Origin: Thermodesulfatator sp.
GTDB lineage: Bacteria; Desulfobacterota; Dissulfuribacteria; Dissulfuribacterales; QOAL01
Direction: 5' to 3'
DNA: 12,085 nucleotides
Assembly (NCBI GenBank): GCA_003978135.1
Contig: QOAL01000092.1
Coordinates: 1 to 12,085 of the forward strand
Shown here: one piece after another, positions 7,538 through 12,085 of the stretch
Layout of the letters: each line of letters starts with the position of its first letter
Numbering within the stretch: the first letter of the stretch is position 1
Position numbers and translations under genes: made by a program
The notes under the pieces: model-generated
Database searches by the model: none
What the model was told of the DNA's origin: nothing
The model's input: the letters and a program-made list of their open reading frames with translations, nothing else

Positions 7538-8712
7538 AGCCTGCCCACGTCAAATCCGTTGAGGACCTTAAGAATCTTCCCTTTACTACCAAGCAGGACC
7601 TTAGGGATCATTATCCCTTTGGCCTTTTTACAACCCCCATGGATCAGGTGGTACGGATCCATTCTTCCTCGGGCACCACTGGCAAGCCGACAGTTGTCGG
7701 ATACACTGCCCATGACATGGGTGTGTGGAAGGAGGTCATGGCCAGAACCATGTCCATGATGAACGTGGGCCCAGGGGATGTGGTACATAATGCCTATGGC
7801 TATGGACTCTTTACAGGGGGACTGGGTTTTCATTACGGCGCAGAAGAAGTTGGCGCGGCAGTGGTTCCTTCCAGCGGGGGGTTTACAAAGAGACAGCTCC
7901 TGCTTATGAAGGATTTCGGTGCAACCGTGCTCTGTTCCACCCCGTCTTTTGCACTTCATCTGGCAGAAGTAGCTAAGGACGAGGGCTATGATCTAAAGAA
8001 GGATTTTAAGATAAGGGCGGGTTTTTTCGGTGCTGAACCGGCCAGTGAAGGCCTCAGGAATGCCCTGAGGGACGCCTGGGGGCTTGTGTACATCGAGGCA
8101 TATGGCCTTTCTGAAATAATAGGGCCTGGCGTTGCATCCGGCTGTCCCTACGGAAATCTGCATGTCTTTGAGGATCACTTTATTCCGGAGGTAATAGACA
8201 CAGAGACAGGAGAGGTGCTTCCGGACGGACAGGAGGGTGAGCTTGTTTTTACCACGGTTACCAAGCAGGCGCTTCCCATAATCCGTTACAGGACCAAGGA
8301 CATAACCGTTCTACATCGGGAGCCGTGCAAGTGCGGACGTACAATCACCATAATGGAGTCTGTGAAGGGCAGGGCCGATGACATGCTGATTGTCAATGGA
8401 GTCAATGTTTTTCCTTCCCAGGTGGAGCACGTGCTTACCAAGCTGGAGGGAATTACACCAAACTATGTCATTGTTCTTGACAAGAAAGGTGTCCTTGACA
8501 AGCTTGAGGTATGGGTGGAAGTTGATGACAGGACCTTTGCTGATGGCATAGGGGCCCTGGAAACCCTCAAGACAAAACTCCAGCAGGAAATGCTGAACGA
8601 GCTTTATATCAATGTCAGGGTCAAGCTGGTAGAACCCAAGACCCTTGAAAGAAGCATGGGCAAGGCCAAGAGAATCATAGACAAAAGAGAGGCTGAGGGG
8701 TTGAAATCATGA
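7498..8712 (+). CDS. paaK: phenylacetate-CoA ligase, main reading frame (N-terminus displaced by frameshift)
   Basis: The enzyme joins phenylacetate (or a related aryl acid) to CoA through an acyl-adenylate, using ATP. This frame holds 404 residues of the usual roughly 435. Landmarks, numbered from GTG 7498, are: phosphate-binding loop SSSGTTGKP (56-64), FFGAEP (176-181), YGLSE (202-206), RYRTKD (263-268), CKCGR (277-281), GRADDML hinge (291-297), and the C-terminal lysine-bearing SMGKAKR (386-392). All are intact with no further stops. GTG 7498 is merely the first start in this frame. It has no Shine-Dalgarno and lies inside the duplicated 11-mer; the true start is almost certainly ATG 7394 in the other frame. 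An N-terminally shortened protein may or may not be made. The stop overlaps the ACT gene start by 4 bases (ATGA), so translation of the two is probably coupled. Substrate could equally be indoleacetate or another aryl acid. Confidence 0.88.
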   Translation: MPFYKKRFDELGLKPAHVKSVEDLKNLPFTTKQDLRDHYPFGLFTTPMDQVVRIHSSSGTTGKPTVVGYTAHDMGVWKEVMARTMSMMNVGPGDVVHNAYGYGLFTGGLGFHYGAEEVGAAVVPSSGGFTKRQLLLMKDFGATVLCSTPSFALHLAEVAKDEGYDLKKDFKIRAGFFGAEPASEGLRNALRDAWGLVYIEAYGLSEIIGPGVASGCPYGNLHVFEDHFIPEVIDTETGEVLPDGQEGELVFTTVTKQALPIIRYRTKDITVLHREPCKCGRTITIMESVKGRADDMLIVNGVNVFPSQVEHVLTKLEGITPNYVIVLDKKGVLDKLEVWVEVDDRTFADGIGALETLKTKLQQEMLNELYINVRVKLVEPKTLERSMGKAKRIIDKREAEGLKS

Positions 8713-9152
8713 TAAAAAAATACGGAATCAAGCAGCTGTCCATCTTTCTGGAAAACAGGAAAGGCAGGCTTCTTGAGGTGACAGAGGCCCTTAGGGATGC
8801 ATCCATAAACATCAGGGCCCTGGCCCTGGCTGAGTCTGCAGAATTCGGCATCCTGCGCCTGGTGGTAAATAATCCTGAAAAGGCCAGAAGTGTCCTTTCC
8901 TCTTCAGGCTTTACCTTGAAGGAACAGGATGTATTTGCCGTGGAGGTGGCAGACGAACCCGGTGGTTTTTACAACGTGGTGAGGATCTTGACTGAAAATG
9001 ATATAAACGTGGACTACACATATGCCTTTGTGGGTGATTCCAAGCGGGCTGTGCTCATCTTCAAGGTCCCTTCCGATATGCTGGACAAGGCCCTTGAAAC
9101 CCTGGTTCAGGGAGGAATAACCCTGGTAGAGCCCATGTTTTTCTATGATTAG
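8709..9152 (+). CDS. tandem ACT-domain protein paired with PaaK
   Basis: This 147-residue protein is made almost entirely of two ACT domains (about residues 6-67 and 74-143). Each has the ACT ligand-loop pattern: ENRKGRL at 15-21 in the first and DEPGGF at 82-87 in the second. Stand-alone tandem-ACT proteins next to phenylacetate-CoA ligase genes are common in archaea and anaerobic bacteria. ACT domains usually bind amino acids, so a sensor role for aromatic amino acids acting on PaaK or its expression is likely but inferred. It starts at ATG 8709, overlapping the paaK stop by 4 bases, which fixes the start and implies translational coupling. This tight coupling means a paaK frameshift could also reduce ACT protein levels. 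Confidence 0.85.
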   Translation: MIKKYGIKQLSIFLENRKGRLLEVTEALRDASINIRALALAESAEFGILRLVVNNPEKARSVLSSSGFTLKEQDVFAVEVADEPGGFYNVVRILTENDINVDYTYAFVGDSKRAVLIFKVPSDMLDKALETLVQGGITLVEPMFFYD

Positions 9153-9168
9153 CAGTATCTGTTCACAA

Positions 9169-9248
9169 GGTACCGCATCTACGGCGTTGTCAGGCGCTTT
9201 AAAGTACAGCAGTTGCCTGCTCGCCCTCTGACCTGTACCTGCGCACCC
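9169..9248. repeat. REP-like imperfect palindrome
   Basis: About 80 bp in the ACT-pyrG gap form an imperfect inverted repeat. GGT (9169-9171) faces ACC (9245-9247), and GCATCTAC (9175-9182) faces GTACCTGC (9235-9242) with mismatches. GTCAG (9189-9193) faces CTGAC (9228-9232) with GGCG/CGCC next to it. The GCATCTACGGCGTTG-type left arm and the CTGACCTGTACCTGCG-type right arm resemble dispersed palindromic repeats I associate with several proteobacterial and desulfobacterial genomes. That link is from memory, not a search. There is no T-run, so it is a poor intrinsic terminator. No other gene is visible in 9153-9352. Confidence 0.42.
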
Positions 9249-9296
9249 TAAGCAGACCCAGGAAATTTGCACGGACTTGTTGAGCAGTTGCGATTA

Positions 9297-9324
9297 TTGG
9301 AATCGAGAGGTTCTGTGGTTAAAT
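9297..9324 (+). promoter_or_regulatory. candidate promoter for pyrG-kdsA-kdsC
   Basis: TTGGAA (9297-9302) and TTAAAT (9319-9324) are separated by 16 bp (8 of 12 consensus matches). They would start transcription about 20 bases before the pyrG ATG. An AAAGGG Shine-Dalgarno (9342-9347) lies 5 bases before that ATG. This is weak evidence, supported mainly by position. Confidence 0.28.
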
Positions 9325-9352
9325 CAAAATCTCAATCCTTTAAAGGGCAGCC

Positions 9353-10996
9353 ATGAACACAAAATTCATCTTCGTGACAGGAGGCGTTCTATCTTCATTA
9401 GGCAAGGGTCTGGCAGCAGCATCCATTGGTGCGCTTTTAGAGGCAAGGGGGCTTTCGGTAACCCTCCAGAAGCTTGACCCGTACATAAATGTGGACCCGG
9501 GAACCATGAACCCGTTCCAGCATGGCGAGGTGTTTGTCACTGATGATGGCGCAGAGACCGACCTGGACCTTGGCCACTATGAAAGATATACCAGTGTAAA
9601 ATTCGGCCAGAGGCACAACTATACCTCTGGCCGAATTTATTTCAGCGTCATTTCCAAGGAAAGGGCCGGCGATTATCTCGGCGGAACCGTTCAGGTCATT
9701 CCCCATGTTACCGATGAAATCAAGCAGGCCATAGTGCAGCTGAATGGTGAGGCAGACATAGCCATCGTGGAAATAGGCGGCACCATAGGAGACATAGAGG
9801 GCCTGCCCTTTATTGAAGCCATCAGGCAGCTCAGGGGAGACCTTGGAAAAGAAAATACCCTTTACATCCATGTGACCTATGTGCCCTACATAAAGGCGGC
9901 TGGCGAACTCAAAACAAAGCCTACCCAACACAGTGTCAAGGAACTTCGCTCCATAGGTATCCATCCTGAAATCCTTCTCTGCAGGACAGAGATGGATCTT
10001 TCATCAGAGATAAAATCAAAGATAGCCCTTTTCTGTGATGTCAAGGAAGACAGGGTCATCACTGCCAAGGACGTCAAGTGCATCTACGAAGTGCCCCTCA
10101 GATTCCACAGGGAAGGCCTGGATGAACGTATAGTCGAGTGCCTGAATATGTGGACCAGGGCACCGGTGCTCAAGGCATGGGAAGATCTCATGGCCAGGAT
10201 AGAGCAGCCCCAGTATGCAGTTAAGATAGCCATGGTGGGCAAGTATGTGAATCTTCGGGAGTCCTACAAGAGCTTGAACGAGGCCCTGTTTCACGGCGGA
10301 GTTGCCAATAATGCAGCCGTGGAGATTGATTTCATAAATTCTGATGAGGTCAGGGGCGAGGAACTCCAGGCCCGGCTAGAACAGGTGGATGGAGTCATCG
10401 TCCCTGGAGGTTTCGGCAGCAGGGGAATTCCCGGAAAGCTTGAGGCAATAAAATACGCCCGTGAAAATGACATGCCCTTTTTTGGTATATGTCTGGGAAT
10501 GCAACTGGCGGTAATAGAATATGCCAGGAACAAGGCAGGCCTTTCCATGGCAGACAGTACCGAATTTACGCCCAATACCCCGGATCCTGTCATCTATCTT
10601 ATGAAGGAGTGGTATGATTATCGCACTGATACAGTGCAGAAGCGCGATGAAAAGAGCCAAATGGGCGGTACCATGCGGCTTGGTGCTTACCCGTGCAAGC
10701 TGGTCCAGGGCACCAGGGCCATGGACGCTTACGGTGTGGAAGAGATATCAGAGCGTCACAGACATCGTTACGAATTTAATAATTCATACAGGGAGGTTCT
10801 TCAGAAGGCCGGTCTTGTGCTTTCGGGTGTAAGTCCCAACGGGGAACTGGTGGAAATAGTGGAGTTAAAGGAGCATCCCTGGTTCCTTGGCTGTCAGTTC
10901 CATCCAGAGTTCAAGTCCAAGCCCTTGGCGCCTCATCCGCTATTTGTTTCATTCATAAGTGCAGCTCTTAAGAGACGTTATGAAGGCCAGTCCTGA
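9353..10996 (+). CDS. pyrG: CTP synthase
   Basis: This 547-residue enzyme makes CTP from UTP, ATP and glutamine and is complete. The N-terminal synthetase domain (about 1-270) has the loop [10 protein letters not shown] (10-19, K18), MNPFQHGEV (52-60), metal ligands D72 and E140 ([12 protein letters not shown]), and the conserved [18 protein letters not shown] stretch. The C-terminal class-I glutamine amidotransferase domain has GGFGSRG, nucleophile C380 in GICLGMQ, and H517 and E519 in QFHPEF. All key residues are present. The start is supported by AAAGGG 5 bases upstream. The stop overlaps the kdsA start by one base (TGATG), so the two are translated together. CTP is needed later in Kdo activation, which makes sense of the linkage. 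A striking perfect 15-bp inverted repeat lies inside the gene at 9599-9638. Confidence 0.98.
   Translation: MNTKFIFVTGGVLSSLGKGLAAASIGALLEARGLSVTLQKLDPYINVDPGTMNPFQHGEVFVTDDGAETDLDLGHYERYTSVKFGQRHNYTSGRIYFSVISKERAGDYLGGTVQVIPHVTDEIKQAIVQLNGEADIAIVEIGGTIGDIEGLPFIEAIRQLRGDLGKENTLYIHVTYVPYIKAAGELKTKPTQHSVKELRSIGIHPEILLCRTEMDLSSEIKSKIALFCDVKEDRVITAKDVKCIYEVPLRFHREGLDERIVECLNMWTRAPVLKAWEDLMARIEQPQYAVKIAMVGKYVNLRESYKSLNEALFHGGVANNAAVEIDFINSDEVRGEELQARLEQVDGVIVPGGFGSRGIPGKLEAIKYARENDMPFFGICLGMQLAVIEYARNKAGLSMADSTEFTPNTPDPVIYLMKEWYDYRTDTVQKRDEKSQMGGTMRLGAYPCKLVQGTRAMDAYGVEEISERHRHRYEFNNSYREVLQKAGLVLSGVSPNGELVEIVELKEHPWFLGCQFHPEFKSKPLAPHPLFVSFISAALKRRYEGQS
9599..9638 (+). repeat. perfect 15-bp inverted repeat within pyrG
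   Basis: AAATTCGGCCAGAGG (9599-9613) is the exact reverse complement of CCTCTGGCCGAATTT (9624-9638), with a 10-base loop (CACAACTATA). The arms encode KFGQR (83-87) and TSGRIY (91-96). The hairpin is followed by ATTTC, so it has a short T-rich tail. It would be very stable in mRNA. Confidence 0.95.
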
Positions 10997-11829
10997 TGGC
11001 CCGGGCAAATCCGGATGCGAAAAAAGTCCGCATAGGCAGCCTTGAGCTGGGGCCAGGCTCGCCTCCTCTTCTCATAGCAGGTCCTTGTGTTCTGGAAGAC
11101 CTGGAAATTTCTCTGGAAATTGGCAGGTTCATGGCCGCCGCTGCCAGGAAGCACGGTTTCGCATATATGTTTAAGGCCTCCTATGACAAGGCAAATCGCA
11201 CATCCGTTACCTCCTACAGAGGCCCTGGTATTTCCAGGGGGCTGGAAATCCTGGCCCAGGTCAAGGAAGTTGTAGGCTGTCCTGTTATCTCGGATATACA
11301 TGAGCCCTTCCATGCGGAAAAGGCTGCACAGATCCTGGATTGTATCCAGATCCCTGCCTTCCTCTGCAGGCAGACGGATTTGCTGGTTGCTGCCGGTGAG
11401 ACGGGAAAGGCTGTCAACATCAAAAAAGGCCAGTTCATGGCCCCATGGGACATGGTGCACGCCATCAAAAAAGTGGAGTCCACAGGTAATCAAAACCTGC
11501 TTCTCACTGAACGAGGCGTATCATTTGGGTACAATAACCTGGTGGTGGATATGAGGGCCATCCCCATCATGGCCGGGTTTGGCTATCCTGTCATATTTGA
11601 TGCCACCCACAGTGTTCAGCTTCCAGGTGGAGGCAATGGCTGTTCCTCCGGTCAGCGGGAATTTGTGCCTCATCTTGCCAGGGCTGCCATGGCTGCAGGT
11701 GCAGACGGCATCTTCATGGAAGTTTATCCTGATCCTGAGAAGGCAAGGTGTGACGGGGCCAACAGCCTGCCCCTGGACGAGATCCATGGACTTCTTTCCC
11801 AGCTGACGGCCATTTTTAAGGTGATTTAA
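10996..11829 (+). CDS. kdsA: 3-deoxy-8-phosphooctulonate synthase (Kdo-8-phosphate synthase)
   Basis: This enzyme condenses phosphoenolpyruvate with arabinose-5-phosphate to form Kdo-8-phosphate, the first committed step to the Kdo sugar of lipopolysaccharide. The 277 residues form a complete TIM-barrel protein. Landmarks are IAGPC (27-31), KASYDKANRTS (60-70) including the KANR motif (65-68), SYRGPG (73-78), RQTDLL (125-130), NIKKGQF (141-147), FGYNNLVVDM (177-186), DATHSVQ (202-208) and CDGANSLPL (252-260). C31, with H205, E242 and D253, matches the metal-ligand set of the metal-dependent class (Aquifex type). E. coli KdsA has asparagine where C31 is and needs no metal. ATG 10996 overlaps the pyrG stop by one base and kdsC follows at once, so the three genes are one operon. 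Confidence 0.97.
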   Translation: MARANPDAKKVRIGSLELGPGSPPLLIAGPCVLEDLEISLEIGRFMAAAARKHGFAYMFKASYDKANRTSVTSYRGPGISRGLEILAQVKEVVGCPVISDIHEPFHAEKAAQILDCIQIPAFLCRQTDLLVAAGETGKAVNIKKGQFMAPWDMVHAIKKVESTGNQNLLLTERGVSFGYNNLVVDMRAIPIMAGFGYPVIFDATHSVQLPGGGNGCSSGQREFVPHLARAAMAAGADGIFMEVYPDPEKARCDGANSLPLDEIHGLLSQLTAIFKVI

Positions 11830-11836
11830 GTGGGGC

Positions 11837-11862
11837 ATGTCCACAGGGACATAGTTATGTCC
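11837..11862 (+). promoter_or_regulatory. alternative hairpins over the kdsC start
   Basis: ATGTCC (11837-11842), GGACAT (11847-11852) and ATGTCC (11857-11862) are separated by 4 bases each. The middle block can pair with either neighbour. Pairing with the right one buries the kdsC ATG at 11857, and pairing with the left one frees it. The middle block overlaps the Shine-Dalgarno-like AGGGA (11845-11849). If kdsC instead begins at GTG 11830, this lies inside the coding region. Confidence 0.3.
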
Positions 11863-12085
11863 AAGGCCTCCCGGATAAGGCTTCTTGTCCTGGATGTGGA
11901 CGGAGTGCTCACAGATGGCCGTATAGTCTATACTTCAGACGGCCAGCAGATTCTTTATTTCCATGTGCATGATGGCCTCGGGATCAAACTTCTTTCTGAC
12001 TGTGGAATAAAGGTGGCTATCATCAGTGCCAGGAAGGGGCCTGCCCTTGAAAAACGCGCTGCTGATATGTTGGAGCGCGCTCAGG
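11857..12085 (+). CDS. kdsC: 3-deoxy-D-manno-octulosonate 8-phosphate phosphatase, 5' part (cut by window edge)
   Basis: This enzyme removes phosphate from Kdo-8-phosphate, the step after KdsA. It is a small HAD-family phosphatase without a large cap domain, active as a tetramer in known members. The 76 visible residues begin MSKASRIRLLVLDVDGVLTD. HAD motif I is DVDGVLTDG, with the nucleophile and acid aspartates at residues 13 and 15. It continues through FHVHDGLGIKLL to motif II, AIISARKG (the serine). The usual form is ISGRK; here the G is A. The start is ambiguous: ATG 11857 has AGGGA 7 bases upstream. In-frame GTG 11830, directly after the kdsA stop, has a better Shine-Dalgarno (AAGGTG, 6 bases upstream) and would add nine residues. 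The rest of the gene, including motifs III and IV, lies beyond the right edge. Confidence 0.93.
   Translation, partial: MSKASRIRLLVLDVDGVLTDGRIVYTSDGQQILYFHVHDGLGIKLLSDCGIKVAIISARKGPALEKRAADMLERAQ

Noticed and set aside
11226..11247. 8-bp inverted repeat ATTTCCAG/CTGGAAAT in kdsA
   Set aside because: One or two 8-bp stems of this size are expected by chance in 12 kb.
10978..11493. Minus-strand open frame of 171 codons over kdsA
   Set aside because: It is a shadow of kdsA, whose residues are all conserved.
1..12085. CRISPR array, tRNA, rRNA, insertion sequence, phage or defence genes
   Set aside because: No regularly spaced repeats, tRNA-like cloverleaf, transposase or phage-type genes were seen in any frame; all large ORFs are accounted for by housekeeping families.

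Overview
The window looks like ordinary chromosome from a Gram-negative, probably anaerobic bacterium. The most likely source is a member of the Desulfobacterota (former deltaproteobacteria). Three things suggest this: Kdo/LPS genes (kdsA, kdsC) directly behind pyrG; a phenylacetate-CoA ligase paired with a tandem-ACT protein, an arrangement typical of anaerobes that metabolise aryl acids; and a short CobO-type corrinoid adenosyltransferase. The lineage is inferred from protein style and gene order, not from a search.

Layout. (1) Positions 120-1781 hold a divergent pair: an HDOD regulator on the minus strand and an HPP-family membrane protein on the plus strand, with starts only 9 bp apart. 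(2) A 200-bp spacer holds a plausible sigma-70 promoter and short direct repeats. It is followed by a tight run at 1982-7189: an AmgK-like small-molecule kinase, a 1223-residue AsmA/YhdP-type envelope protein, and cobO. (3) A terminator-like hairpin, a promoter candidate and a leader full of competing inverted repeats precede paaK and an overlapping ACT-domain gene (7394-9152). (4) A 200-bp gap carries a REP-like imperfect palindrome, then comes pyrG-kdsA-kdsC (9353 to the right edge). These three are joined by a 1-base overlap and a 0- or 27-base gap.

The cell logic is mostly housekeeping. PyrG makes CTP, KdsA makes Kdo-8-phosphate and KdsC dephosphorylates it; the resulting Kdo is then activated with CTP (by KdsB, not in this window) for lipopolysaccharide. 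The AsmA-like protein and AmgK-like kinase also point to the cell envelope. CobO completes adenosylcobalamin, and PaaK plus the ACT protein activate aryl acids to CoA thioesters.

No previously undescribed multi-gene system is visible. The strongest anomalies are small. An exact 11-bp tandem duplication shifts the frame of paaK near its 5' end. A perfect 15-bp inverted repeat sits inside the pyrG coding sequence. The paaK leader and the kdsC start region each show mutually exclusive hairpins.
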